Positions 24,752-41,125 of a stretch of DNA of 64,000 bases are shown one piece after another (the stretch's first letter is position 1; every line of letters starts with the position of its first letter). The notes beneath the pieces are model-generated. The model had not been told where the DNA came from, did not search any database, and saw only the letters and a program-made list of their open reading frames with translations. This stretch comes from Brugia malayi (taxonomy: Eukaryota > Nematoda > Chromadorea > Rhabditida > Onchocercidae). The translations under genes were made by a program, and so were the position numbers. The DNA is taken from NCBI RefSeq assembly GCF_000002995.4, contig NW_025062294.1, forward strand, positions 1-64,000, in the 5' to 3' direction.

Positions 24752-27700
24752 TTATTCGCTATTCAAACTGGACGTACCGGTCGATTGAACATCGGAATTA
24801 TCTTGAATAAATTTCTGAAGCTGCTCATCCATTACCTGTCCAGCAGCACTGCGATTAATAATGGTAAAAGCATAGTGTAATAACAGTAGAATGAGTAGCA
24901 TTACGATGTTTATAAAAACAATGATACAAACCAGCTCACCACTCTGAAATATAATTAGCTCCTCAGTATTAATTGTAAAATCAACCATACAACAAACCAT
25001 AGCAAGAATCTATGCAAGGAGTAAATGTGACCTTTTGTACAAACTGCCTACAGAAACCATATTAATATTTGAATTTACAATACTGGCAACTACTGATAAT
25101 GAAGGTCGATCAGTAAAGATACTTCATATATTTCAAAATGCCATAACACGCAATAAAATTAGATGGATCTTAAAAATCAAACAAAATATACCATCCATAT
25201 GCCAAGATAACCATGGAAATGTGCTTGAGAAGATGCCAATGATACATCTGCATCATTAGTTCTACTTGCGACATGCTTCATTATCATATATGATGTGCTG
25301 GAGTAATTTCCTGCGGTAAAGCTTTCACTGTTTCACTGAGTTCTCTCAAGCTGGCTGCAAGAGCATCCATCTGCAAAGAATGTCCCTATCATTACACTTT
25401 CTTCACATATCAAGTTTATTTGTCTTGGAACTTTTCGAAATCAAGAACCTGAATTTTTAGAGCATTAATGGAAGATCTGATGGCATTAATAGCTGCTTCT
25501 TCCGCTTGTTTAATAATTAATTCAACCTGTCGCCGTCTTTCATTAGTTTGTAAAACATAACGTCAACTCAGTTCCGACAGATATTCACTGCTGAGAGACA
25601 TATTCAATTCCAAACTACTGATTCGCTTATATTCAGTTTCAGAAATATCGTAACTCCTCCAGGAATCATAAATCCTGTAAAACAACATATGCATAATTAT
25701 AAAAAGAGTAGAGATCTACCATCAGCTATGCTATATAAAGACTAATAAAACAGTTGATCAATCTACGGAGTGTTCAAATTTTTTCTCACCTCTGTTCAAC
25801 TTTCCACTTAACGAATTTGAAGCCATCGGTGAATTTATGGTAGGTGATATTGTTGAGATACTATCCGATTCTGTTACGTTATATGAAGTGACATTTTTAA
25901 AATTTTCCAATCTCAGCTCACAAATATCGGTTGGTAAAACGGAAGAAAGGAAAAATTCTAGAAGTCGCGTTCGATTTCTTTCCTTCTGGTTTTTTAAAGA
26001 TGAAATACGAACCTGTAAAAAGGATTAATAAAGAAAATATAAAAAGTGCCCAGTATAATTTACGTCGATATTCACAAGACGTAAAAAATGGTCAGACTAA
26101 GAGCCAGAATTCGTATTATAAATGATAAAACATCCTTTTAATAACCTGCTTATTTTTTGCTTCATTAATATTGCCAGTGCCAATAAAACTATATTGAAAT
26201 CCAAAGAATGTTCGACAAAATAAAACGTAATTACTGATAGTGTCGGGAGAACATTTCGTACATAATTCTGCCATGGTTATATTGCTTCTACAAAACACAA
26301 GAGCAATAACACAAAAACTCAATATTATGGTACACAAGATACTGAAATTCATCAATACCTACTTAACAGAATTTCATATTTTAGCAAATTGTACTGCCTT
26401 ATATTTGATAGGTGAGATATACCAAGACTGCACAAATAACGACAAATAACTTTTGTAATATAAATGGAAATAACAAGACCTGGTAATATTATGTAAAGAA
26501 ACTCCAGTACGTTTCGACAGAAAAGTCGATTCGAGAACGCTTTTCATATTATCAATTCCTATACTGCCAACTGCATTCACCACAGCACTAACAAGCGCAA
26601 ATCGTTAACACTTTCATTCTTCTTTAATAAAATTTTATTACTCTACTATTAACTGCAATATGAGTAGGACAAATGTTAAATGGCATATGTCAAGTAAATC
26701 ATTCGAAGTTTTTTTGAAAGAATGTTTCAGCCACTAATGAAACATTCTCTTTTGCGATATTAGTTGGCATACAAATATTCATCTTCCCTGCCGTTACATT
26801 GTTTTCTGCTAATACTTCCTGGAAACATATTTTTACAGAAAATATTAATTAGATACCATGTTCAGGAAATTTTTTAAAGAGATCCTCATTCTTTTTCTCA
26901 ACGAAATGAAAACTAGGTTACAACTGTCCTTCAAAAACACAAAAATTATTTGATGCTTTGAACTTGTGGATCAAACGTCTAAAAAAGGAACAGAAAACGA
27001 TGTGTCTGAAATTGCGGCAGCTTCAGCCTCCGCTTCATCAACCATTGAAATCCCGAGAAGTCGCATTAAACTAAGCGTAGAGTAATGTTCGGTATGACAA
27101 TAATTCCAACTGAAAAAATACAATGCATGAAAATGCCCACATATTCCTCTTTACAATAAAGTTCTTTTTTTCTTTCATTCAACTGCTGTGAATTCTATTT
27201 AAAGTACCGATACGAGATGAAATATTTTAAAATTGTAAATTTCTTGAAAGAAAAAATTGATGTAACATGAGGACACATAGAAAAGCACTGAGAGTATAAT
27301 TTATAATTCAAAATTGGATTAAATCATATGTTTGAAACCCGCAAAAATTTGACATACGAATGCGCAATAATTGGAAACCGTTGTATTTCACGATTGTTCT
27401 CAACGACAACCTAAAGCCATCCATTCATTTGAAGGATAACGTTTACTGCCCAAAATTCTTATATTTTGCGGCCCTGATGAGAATAATTCGAAATTTGCTA
27501 TTTACAAAACAGTTGGCTGAAAATTATTCTCTAAATATTAAGAAACAAACAATCAGGAGCAAACAAAACACATATGAATTTCAAAGAACGATGAATGGGA
27601 AATTTCGTTGAAATCTAACATATATCAATAAATTTAAACCATTTAATTGGAATTCACACCTGTATCGTTTCAGAAAGTTCAATAATAAGCCATTTATGCT

Positions 27701-28742
27701 CTGCACGTTCACAAGGATTACGCATATAGTCAACCGCTTCTTTCTCATTCAATACGGCATTCTGCAATGCATCAAAAATCATATTATTTGACAGCGAATT
27801 AGGCTAACGTTTCCATGAGAACTGGGCTCCTAAACTAACGTTGCCTTCATTGGTTACATATAGTGGCTAGCAAGTTTATCTTGAAATAAAGCTTCAATAT
27901 GCACTGGTTATAAAACATGCATTGGTTATAATATGATTACCTTATTTTCAGCCTCATCATTGCTGAACAAAACTTTGGCACCACATTCTTTCGAAGCATA
28001 GTTCCTTGCTGTAGCCTCCTGAGAAATCATATTTGGCGGCGTAAGTCCTGCTGTACCTTCAGTTTTTGATATAGAAACTGAACTGGAATCCATTTTCAAA
28101 GTCTCACCAGTATCCGAATATACAGCCGCTTTATGCTGGCTATTCTAAAAAGTTTCTATGTACCAAATAAATACTCATTTGTTCTGAAGGAATTTGAAAA
28201 CTTCATTTTCACATCTTAAACTGAACCTGTTGTTGTTCAGCTTTCCTAATCTCTTCTTTTTTTAACTTTTCCTTAGTCCATTCATCAAATGTAACGATTG
28301 GAGGTTGCTCACTAGAAAAAGGAATAGTTAAATCAGCTTCTTGTGAAGATGAAATCGCATCAATTCCTGCTTCCGTATTCTTAAATTTTCACTGAACACG
28401 AAGTAACTGATACATTAAGACTGTTATTCGGTGACTTTATATATTTGCTTGAAAAGTTTATCAAACCATTCAATTTTATACAACAATTGAGAAGACTGGA
28501 AACTTAGAACCATTAATGATTGTATTAAACCATTCCGTTTTTTAATGAGGTTGAGTTCTTTTTATTTTTTTTTAAATTAGTCAATTCAACTATTGATGAT
28601 CGTCCAGCCAATTTAATTATTACTCTACAGAAATTAAAAAAAAAAAAGAAATTTACTCCAAAAAGAATGTAGATTCGTATTTCACAATACTCTTCGCCCC
28701 ATTTTCTATTGATTGTCCTGTTTCACGTTCAATTTTAACAGC
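24752..28742 (-). pseudogene. SUCO: Decayed SUN-domain ossification-factor (SUCO-type) gene
   Basis: Minus-strand exons give a recognisable SUCO series. About 28379-28227 has the PPIVTFDEWTKEKLKKEE motif. About 28144-27941 ends in ARNYASKECGAKVLFSNDEA. 27761-27660 has VDYMRNPCERAEHKWLIIEL. About 27516-27339 has IANFELFSSGPQN, and about 27109-26999 has TEHYSTLSLMRLLGISMVDE. Together these are the SUN domain. Exons at about 26.8, 26.5, 26.2, 25.9 and 25.5 kb supply the coiled-coil part, and 25000-24752 a C-terminal hydrophobic helix. SUCO proteins are ER/nuclear-envelope glycoproteins. Lesions seen: TAA at 27502-27504, frame changes near 27450 and 27405, TGA at 25563-25565, and another frame change near 25285. 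A possible upstream exon (about 28741-28657) joins out of phase. Confidence 0.75.
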
Positions 28743-28840
28743 TGTGTGAGTTATTAAGATAATTTAGGAAATAAAGTTTAATTCTGTTAAAAACCCATTA
28801 ATTTGATGATAATAATCCTAAATCATAAATAAACCACTAC

Positions 28841-29934
28841 AATAATAATAATTAGTAATAATAATAATAATTAATAATAATTAATAATAATTAATAGTAA
28901 TTAATAATAATTAATAATAATTAATAATAATTAATAATAATTAATAATAATTAATAGTAATTAATAATAATTAATAATAATTAATAATAATTAATAGTAA
29001 TAATAATAATTAATAATAATTAATAATAATTAATAATAATTAATAATAATTAATAGTAATTAATAATAATTAATAATAATTAATAGTAATTAATAATAAT
29101 TAATAATAATTAATAATAATTAATAATAAATATAATAATAATTAATAATAATTAATAATAATTAATAATAATTAATAGTAATTAATAATAATTAATAATA
29201 ATTAATAATAATTAATAATAATTAATAATAATTAATAGTAATTAATAATAATTAATAATAATTAATAATAATTAATAATAATTAATAGTAATTAATAATA
29301 ATTAATAATAATTAATAATAATTAATATTAATTAATAATTATTAATAATAATTAATAATAATTAATAATAATTAATAATAATTAATAATAATTAATAATA
29401 ATTAATAATAATTAATAATAATTAATAATAATTAATAATAATTAATAATAATTAATAATAATTAATAATAATTAATAGTAATTAACAGTAATTAATAATA
29501 ATTAATAATAATTAATAGTAATTAACAGTAATTAATAATAATTAATAATAATTAATAATAATAAATAATAATTAATAATAATTAATAATAATTAATAATA
29601 ATTAATAATAATTAATAATAATTAATAATAATTAATAATAATAATTAATAATAATTAATAATAATTAATAATAATTAATAATAATTAATAATAATTAATA
29701 GTAATTAATAGTAATTAATAATAATTAATAATAATTAATAATAATTAATAATAATTAATAATAATTAATAATAATTAATAATAATTAATAATAATTAATA
29801 ATAATTAATAATAATTAATAATAATTAATAATAATTAATAATAATTAATAATAATTAATAGTAATTAATAGTAATTAATAATAATTAATAATAATTAATA
29901 ATAATTAATAATAATTAATAATAATTAATAATAA
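28841..29934. repeat. About 1.1-kb array of a 10-bp TAATAATAAT-type repeat
   Basis: More than 100 copies of a 10-bp unit (ATTAATAATA), with scattered AGTAATTA variants and a few unit-length changes. It lies between the SUCO remnant (minus) and the DDX56 fragment (plus). The nearest exon starts 62 bases past its right edge. Confidence 0.95.
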
Positions 29935-29995
29935 CTATTCAAAATAGACAGTTTTATTTGGTATGCGATCACTTTAGTCATAATTTTATTTTCAG

Positions 29996-31134
29996 ATATC
30001 TAAAAAGAAAAAAATGCAGAAAAAGAAACGGAAGCATATCGACAAAGAATCAGGAATTTCGCGAGGCATTGATTTTCATCACGTTGCAAATGTCATCAAT
30101 TTCGATTTTCCTACATCGCTTAACTCTTACATACATCGTGTTGGCAGGTATTAATCAGAAAATAAAAATGCTATTCCCAACTGGAAGTCCTGATTTTAAG
30201 AACTTTTGCTTATTATGATGTTATTCATTGTTTAGTATGTTAATTTGTGATATTTGAGAACTGCTAGAGGATGGAACAAAGGCAACGCTTTATCATTTGC
30301 TTCACCTCAAGAAAAGCCGGTTTTGGATGAAGTTCAAGAAGAAATTAATGCGCAGTTAGGGCATCATGCAATCACTCCATATGAAGTTCGCATTAAAGAA
30401 CTGGAATCATTCGTTTTAAGAACTCGAGTACGTTACCTAAAGCTGAAGTTTTGTTTGCTTATTTTATGAAGATTTCTAAAAGTGAGAAATTTTATACATT
30501 ACCATTCATATTTCTGTAGCAACTGAAATATAGAATGTAAAAGATCGCTACATATATTAAAGTTTAGAAATTCAAGCATGTTTGTTGTAGTGAGTAAGAA
30601 AAAAAAATCCTTACAGGAAGTACTCGCAGCTTGTACCAAGACTGCAATCAGAGAAGCTAGATTAGCGGAAATACGGGCAGAAATATTGCGCTCGAAACGA
30701 CTGGAAGCTTATTTTGCTAAGAACCCTCGTGAAAGGGCGGCTTTGGAACACGATAAGAAATTATTTTCTGTGAATCTTCATAGTCCTGCTATTGGCGATG
30801 TTCCGGATTATATGGGTTTTTACCATTTTCTTGTTAATTGTGAAACCGTAGTTTAAGTTTTAAATTAATTTGCTTTAATTCGATATCCAAACTTTACGAC
30901 CAAATTTGCGTAGCTTAAAAAATATTTAAAGAATATCTTTTTTATATTTAAAGAAAAAATATTTAAAGAATATCTTTTTTAGTTCCACCGTCGTTACGAG
31001 GATTAAATTATCGAAGTAAACCAGTGAAAAAGGAAGGAAGACGAAAGCGCAAAAAGCAAATGCGTCCAACGCCACATCAAATGAAATATCAAAAGAAAAT
31101 AGAAGACCCACTGCAGAGTTTTTCATTTCTCTGA
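29996..31134 (+). pseudogene. DDX56: 5'-truncated DDX56-type DEAD-box helicase (C-terminal half)
   Basis: Four in-phase exons: 29996-30147, 30259-30427, 30617-30815, 30983-31134. The first reads [20 protein letters not shown] then [10 protein letters not shown]; the second begins TARGWNKGNALSF. These are helicase motifs IV-VI of the DDX56/Dbp9 group, which acts in nucleolar 60S ribosome assembly. The third has EAYFAKNPRERAALEHDKKL and GDVPDYM; the fourth has VPPSLRGLNYRSKPVKKEGR and a basic tail ending in TGA 31132-31134. No stop or frameshift is seen, but motifs Q, I, II (DEAD) and III are absent. The upstream DNA is the repeat array and an oppositely oriented gene. Hence a truncated copy, unless the 5' exons lie more than 12 kb upstream. 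Confidence 0.75.
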
Positions 31135-31790
31135 TCTAAATTTTTATATTTTTCCAAGATTTTTGTTGAATGATTATCAGAATTTCTTGCCTTTTAGTTC
31201 GAATCACAAATCTATAATCAGAGCTGATAAACAAACTGATTGATAGCTTTACAGTCTATTTCTATCAGTTTTCCGGTAGACTTTAAATTTAGCTATTCAC
31301 ACATTAAATTTGTGTTCGATTTCATGCTATGATTATTTTTCTGTCATGCTCATTTTTAAGTGAATTTTTTCTTAGGCGTTTGTAAATGTTTCAAGTGACT
31401 TGTTGTTTTCTGCTAATAAAAGAATACTATTAGTTTCATGTTAGTTTATTTCATGTTTTTTACTAAAGCTCACATATCTGATTGTCCATCTATAACAAAA
31501 GCTGTCGCAAGGAGGATATTAAGTAGAAATGGGCAGAAAAATATGTGGAAAATAAAATTGTGGAGAAAAATCTGCCTGGCTAACTGCATGGATTATGGCA
31601 TTATGACATAAGTAGAGCATGTTTTCTTTAGGATGAAACGAGTATTTATGCTTTGAGGAGGACGCAGAAATTCGGTGGAGGTTTGTTGATATATGCTGAT
31701 GCATTTTTGGCATTGTTTGAAAATTTCTTTGTTATAGTGGAAAAGTACTAAATTTCGATTATTTTGCTGTGGTCAACAGAGAAAGGCAAA
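31135..31790. other. Intergenic stretch between DDX56 fragment and cdk-7
   Basis: AT-rich; no exon or RNA gene is supported on either strand. Confidence 0.45.
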
Positions 31791-31801
31791 AGAAGAGGTG
31801 G

Positions 31802-34977
<3,176 letters not shown>

Positions 34978-36480
34978 TGTATTTAAAAAACTTGAAAGCT
35001 ATTTTTTTATTATTTATTCAAAATTGGTTTTAAAATTTATTGTGGCTAATAGTGTCTTATATAATCGCTCAAATTTGAATGCTGGAATTTGTGGAATTTC
35101 ATTTCTAGACAAAGATCATAACTTTTTTTCAAACTGTTTTAAACTAATTATTCCAATTGTGGCCTTAATGGAGAAAAATTAAAACAAAATTTTAATAAAA
35201 TTAGCAGTGTACGCCTGTGGCTACGTCAACTTTGTGTGTAATGTTCGTTGTAACTGTTTACTTTTTGGAAGTAAGCAGCGTAGATTTCTCTCTCTCTCCT
35301 CCATTCTACTTTTATTCACAATCGTCTCTAACTACTGTTTCTATTACTACTGTTTCAAGTGCTGATTTATTTCTCTGAAAGCTGCTGGATGAGTATTATC
35401 TTTGTGATGTTATGTCTTCTTACTTCAATATTTATGCAGTTTAAAAAGTTTATTTTCCTATTGTTATAGCTTAAAAGTTGTTGTGAAGAAAATTGACTTT
35501 CAGATATATCATAATAGTACATTTATTTCTTACCAACAATATTTTATGTTCTCTTTCTCTGTATAGCTTTACAACATTAGATATTTACTCTTATATCATT
35601 TCTGAGCTTTTTAGTAAATTTCATAAAAAAATTATAAAAATTTTTTTTTTTTTTTTTTTCATAAAAATTTCGAATACCTATTGAAACTCTTCATAGTTTT
35701 CATTTGTTGATTGTACGAGTTTTACAACTGTTCCATTAATTTTATAGTCCAAAAATTTTACTTTTCCGTCTTTGTTGCAAAGACTTTTTTTTGTGGTTAC
35801 ACAGAATTTGATTCACTGCTGTACGTGTATAACGTTCGAAATAGTTATATAAGTTTTATGATATATCTCTTTATTCCTGTCCCATTAGTTTATCATTATT
35901 TGCTCATTTAAATTTCGTTTAATGTGATCGCTTTGTATTTTCACTGTATTTCACTGAAAAATTCTATGTATTTTTTGGAATAAATTTTGTGAGTGATATC
36001 CTTTTTAATTGAAATTATCATTTATTACACTAAAATCTTTTCCATCTTCTGACTTTTTGTTTAAAGTGACATTGTTCGGTAACTGAGTAGAATTTGTATA
36101 AAGAAATCTTTACTTATAGACTTGTTAGCTGATAAAAACAACAATATCTAGTCCAAAAAGGGCTCAAAATATCACTTTCATTTAGTGGGAAAATATAGAT
36201 CGAACAGGATATTAAAAAGAGATTGATTACATAATGAATTGGAAATTTTTAATTTTGAAATTTAATACCTTGCACTTGCAAAAAAAAAAAAAGGAAAAAA
36301 GGTTGTATAAACAATTAATTGATTATTTGCATCAATGGTAGAAAGAAAAATGTGAACATTTCAAGAATAAAAATTTAAATACCATTTTAAAGGATCTATT
36401 CAGGAAGACTGGTTCGAGAATATTCTGAGCAGTTACAAACGTGATTAATTTGTTACCTAGTCCAACATATCATTATATTT
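34978..36480. other. Gene-free stretch downstream of cdk-7
   Basis: AT-rich with a poly-T run (about 35640-35660) and CT repeats near 35290. No exon is supported. Confidence 0.45.
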
Positions 36481-36483
36481 CAG

Positions 36484-37382
36484 CGTTGGCCAGATTAAGA
36501 TCTGAAGCACATGGAGCTAGATCAGTACGACGATCATATTCATTCTCTCATGAATCAGGCGTATCATTTTTTGGAAGTAGCGCACTTATCATGCCACAAT
36601 ACAGTTACAGTGGCGGATACATGTCTAAATCATTATCACGAAATTCACGAAATTGTACGTATCAAAATCTAACATTTCGTTAATATATTTGATTTTTTTA
36701 ATTTGCAAAAAATATTGTTTAAAATGTTTGTTTTTCTTTGGAAATTACAAAGTGAAAATAACTAAATATTAAACTTACTTATCCAAGAGAATATCCATTT
36801 AACTTGCTAATATTATAAATGATTTGTTGTTGTTTTTCAGCTTCATTATTTGAGCGCTCATTGTATAGCTCAGTGTTAACACGGACACCACCGCTTCATA
36901 GTGTGGGTTTACAGCGTAGTACACCTCATTATACTGATAAATATCCTTAGATAAGTTATTCATATGCAGGTACTGATACTGGTCTTACACAGACTGAATT
37001 GGTAAGTTACGCTTATGATTGAACTGTAAAACTTTATTCTTACTTCCTATACTAGAGAATAAATAAAATAAAAAAAGAAAAAAAGAGAATCAATTAGTTT
37101 TCTTCTTTTTTTTTCAAATGACAAAAGAGAAAGAAATGAAAACCATTATATATTAGTTATTTAATTATTTACTGTGAAATTATTTATTTATTACTATTTA
37201 CTATAAAAATGATTTACTTTCGTTACTAATTACAGATAGCAACTAGGGATTACAGTATGCGTAATCTAAACGAAACAATGGTTGGAAGGGCGATCAAATG
37301 TTTATAATGTGGGATTTTCAACAATACCTAAATATACTACACAAATTGAGCGTTCAATTACTCCTGTACGAAATTATGTACG
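36484..37382 (+). pseudogene. Broken gene for a Ser/Tyr/Arg-rich protein, unrecognised
   Basis: Three plus-strand exons with good splice sites: 36484-36654, 36841-37001, 37236-37382. They encode low-complexity sequence rich in Ser, Tyr, Arg and Thr, e.g. GARSVRRSYSFSHESG, YSYSGGYMSKSLSRNS, FERSLYSSVLTRTPPL, TTQIERSITPVRNYV. Exons 1 and 2 join in phase. An in-frame TAG at 36948-36950 interrupts exon 2. In exon 3 the frame changes at a GGG run near 37292: the reading is coding-like before it in one frame and after it in another. Both ends of the gene are missing. It resembles a cytoskeletal-type disordered region but I cannot name the family. Confidence 0.5.
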
Positions 37383-39030
37383 GTAAGTTAAATTATATAA
37401 AAATTGAGCGAGATATTAATATCTGAAGCAATAGTTCAACTAATTATAGCATCAAGATTAATAAGTTATTGAAGTGGTACTTATCAATTATATCAAATTA
37501 TACCAAGGATTTTGGATTTTTTTTTTCATGCAGTGAAAAGTAATAATACTCTAGAGGACTGAAGATTTTAGCAAAGCAATTTTTTTTTTTTTTTTTTTTT
37601 TTGAATTCAAATCAGTCGCAAAAGTCCTGAAGAATTTAGTTAGCATTTTGGTAGAACATTTCAATTCAATTAGTGAAAGAAAATTTCTGATGAGAGTTTT
37701 AAGTGCAATAATTAGAATAACTTATTCTCAGCACTAGTTCACTTCTAGTTCTTGGTTTAACTTTACAGTAATTTATCTATAACACGACGTCACTTTTTCT
37801 TACTTTCTTCAATTTAATTAAATTCAGATATATGCTCATAAAAGATGCGTTAAATATGAACAAAGAAGAATGTATGACCCTTAGCACGTTATCCAAGTAA
37901 AGTTTCTTTTTTTTTCCCACTTAAATTAATTGAAAATTTCAAAAAAAAAAAAAGAAAAAGAATTGAACCTCAAAAATGCTTCAAAAAATCCTAATAACTC
38001 ATTATTCCTTTCGAATATTCTAATGGTTCAGTAAGGGCATTGTTGTTGACTTGAGGAGGTCAAAACCGAAATAAATAAAGTTTTCAGATAAGCAATTGTT
38101 GCAGGTACTGGTTGTCACAACGCGCAGTCACGTAAAGAAAAAGAATTGAATCTCAGTTTGTTAGAGATGATTATTTGTACGCTTCACGATACTCCAATCA
38201 TCCTACCTACTCTCGTGTTGCCAACCATCTTCATACGAATTACTAAAATCTTGACGAAAATTTAACTTTGGATTGAATTAAGAACTGTGCAACTTACGAC
38301 ATTCTACTATGATGGAATTTTAATTTCATTAAAACTAATCCCCAAGAATTCTTTAACAATTCATAGTCTGAATAGCTTTGTACTCACAAACTTTAGATTT
38401 CATTACCAAATCTTAATTTTATTGTCCCTAGTAATGTTAACATGTTGCTTCAAAATGCATTTTCTTGAATCCTTAGCACAAGAAGATTGACAGATAATAT
38501 TTACAGAATTTTAGATATATCTAATCGGGAAGGTATTAGAATCATATTTATAAGGGCATGAACTCTCTCAAAAGTGGTCTTAATCTTTTAAGAACAAAAT
38601 ATAAAATACAACATTTCAAATATCTTGACCATGTCAAGACGATCTTTCAATTACTATATAGATGAGAAAAGTATCATGCTAGTCATGAGGGAATACCTGC
38701 CATTCTAATTTTGCAATTCTGTAAATAATGTCCCCCTCCACAGTATGACCGCAACACACATAAAAAAATATTGTGCGCTTGTTCTTACACATAAAAATGT
38801 TCCTACACATAAAAAAGCGCACAATATTCCATGCACGAACCATAATAAAATACGATATTTATAAGCACAGTGTAAAAAACAGAGGAATGAAAGAATATAA
38901 ACACATAATTATCTTTCAAAAGCAAAAATTTCAATTATTGAAAAATTTTTTTTTTTTTACATAATATCATTCTAACGAAGAGAATAACTATGTGTCACTT
39001 ATATAATCTTACATAATCATAAAAGAATAT
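37383..39030. other. Gene-free AT-rich stretch
   Basis: Poly-T/A runs (37580-37602, 38946-38960) and one inverted repeat (38767-38828). No exon is supported. Further 3' exons of the glycerophosphodiesterase remnant were looked for between 38.1 and 39.0 kb and not found. Confidence 0.4.
38767..38828. repeat. 14-bp inverted repeat enclosing short direct repeats
   Basis: AATATTGTGCGCTT at 38767-38780 is exactly complementary to 38815-38828. The 34-base loop contains two copies of an ACACATAAAAA motif, and a third lies just outside the left arm. Confidence 0.85.
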
Positions 39031-39039
39031 CAAAATGCA

Positions 39040-41039
39040 AAAACACACAGAGCGCAGCAATCAGGATCAAATGAAGAGAACATGATTTGACGGTCGCCAG
39101 CACTTTCCAACACGTCATTAAGAATGATGCCAATGTAATCATTGCGTTTGAAATAATTTTCACATTCATGCAATCCATTCTGAAAAAAAAAATCATTGAA
39201 AGTTTATTACTTTTATTATTAAACTTTATGCTTTTATAAGCAAAAACAACATTTCACAAATGCTAATACAAAAAGAAAGTCTCGTAACTCCCACTTCAGT
39301 AAAAACTCCTCCCTACTCATAGCAAATACAAATATTGAAATGTAAATTAGATGAAGTTATCCAACATCTACTAATTTTTAGCCTTTCGGATATTTATTAA
39401 TTCTTGTTAGTCTTCCTGCTGCTTCAGTAATATTCAATACTGCAAAATTGAGATATACAGAGAAGTATCATAAAATAAGAAACCTTTTGCATCATTGGAT
39501 ATTTTATTTCGATGTGAAGCCCACAGATGAATCTACTTGACGTAATGCATCTACTAATGTCGGAAACGCCAGACGTTCATCTTTTTCATCTGCTTCGGCA
39601 CTTACCTTTGTGTAATTCTGCTTCGTTTGAGTCTGCGCTTTATAATGTTCTAGCTACAAAGTTTTTCTTCTTTTAAAAATATCCAAACCCAATATTTTGT
39701 TCCAATATACGTGATTGAAGAAGAAAATGATTGGATTTCACTCTTTTGAGAAATAATAAGGAGACAGATTATCAAAGGGAAAGATCGATTTGGCATGAAA
39801 ATGCTCGATGGATCCTATGAAAAGGATTCCGACAAATTAAGTAAACAATAGACATACACGAAGTAACTGAAGCTGCTTCAATTTTAGATCTTTCACAGCG
39901 ATTTCATGATAATCATTGGAAGCTTTAAGAGGTTGGATTTCCAGACAAGGAATCCGGCGTTTTGCCACAGTGACCAAAACATGGAAATCATGAAATATAA
40001 CGGCAATCTATAAAATTTTTAAATCTACCACCATCTACTGCAAATCAGTAGTTTAATTTTAAACTCTTACAAATTATAAATATTAATGTATAAAAAATCC
40101 GCAATATCCTTCTTTTAAATGTCAATTTAAGAAAATAATTTTTCTATAAATTTATCAGACAGTACTCTATTCCTCGTTGCAAAAAATGCCAGTTAAATAA
40201 TTATAAAAGTTTGTTCAATATCATGATACTCTTTCTAAATACGCAAAACGTACTTTATCTTTTGAAAGTTGAACATCGAATTCAACATAATCGGCGCCAT
40301 GCTTTACAGCAGTATTGAGCGAATGTATTATATTCTCACAGTGAATTCATTCTGGAAAAATTAGGTGAATGTGCAAAAATAAAAAAAAGAGTAATTATTT
40401 ACCTACTCCCTTACTTCTTTGTAAGAATTGAATGTTTTTTTTTCTTTTTTTTTTTTTTTGCAGGAGTTATTTTCTGAAAGCTTTATGGTAACATTTCTGA
40501 AATTTATTAAAGCAATAAAATTTTGGTGATATCGTATAATTTTTGTAAAGAAATAAACCATAAATTAAGTAATGAAACTACATACTTTGTATACGAATTA
40601 CCCATACCCCTATGACCAACTTCAAGATGTTGCTGCTTTTTCCAGTGTTTGGCATAGGAAATATTCATTTTCTGTACCCAACATGATGTTAAAAATGGTC
40701 GAATGAAGAAATATTCTACTGCAAAGAAATAACCAAATATTATAATCTTACTTAAATGAAAAAGAAAATTATTTTTAATTCAATATAAGAAAAAACGTTT
40801 CATTTCTGGGAAAAAAAGATGATTTTGATCAAAAAAACAACCGGAAAATATAACATTTACTGACAAAATGTAACATTACCATTAATTTGTCCAATTGGGC
40901 GATTATTTACCAAAAGTGGTTCGCCAGCAACGCCAAATGTACCATGGAATGATGAAGGCAGTGCATATGCAATCGCAAAACAGTTGCGATAAAAAAACAG
41001 ACCGTCTACATCCATTTTGTTCGTCATAGGTAAATAATT
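39040..41039 (-). pseudogene. GPCPD1: Decayed GPCPD1-type glycerophosphodiester phosphodiesterase gene
   Basis: Minus-strand exons from 41039 down read in family order: ALPSSFHGTFGVAGEPLLVN; WKKQQHLEVGHRGMGNSY, with the catalytic GHRG start of the GDPD barrel; [20 protein letters not shown] with the metal-binding Glu; [20 protein letters not shown] with the catalytic His-Asp; LAFPTLVDALRQVDSSVGFN then IEIKYPM; and GDRQIMFSSFDPD. The family cleaves glycerophosphocholine to choline and glycerol-3-phosphate. A 2-base deletion relative to the expected reading near 40335 breaks the exon just after GHRGMGNSYT. Exons for the barrel's C-terminal end and for most of the N-terminal carbohydrate-binding part were not found. 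A retroelement LTR begins 86 bases upstream of the first exon seen. Confidence 0.75.
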
Positions 41040-41125
41040 CTATCCGGAAACCCTCAAACATTTACATTCTAATCGAAAGCGTTAAAAATAACATGCTTAA
41101 CGAAATGATTAACAAAAACCCCTTT

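Noticed and set aside
38080..38140. Similarity between about 38098 and 19424 (CACTGGTTGTTACAA-like) as a third LTR copy
   Set aside because: Only about 18 bases match and neither lies inside an LTR; no LTR ends are present.
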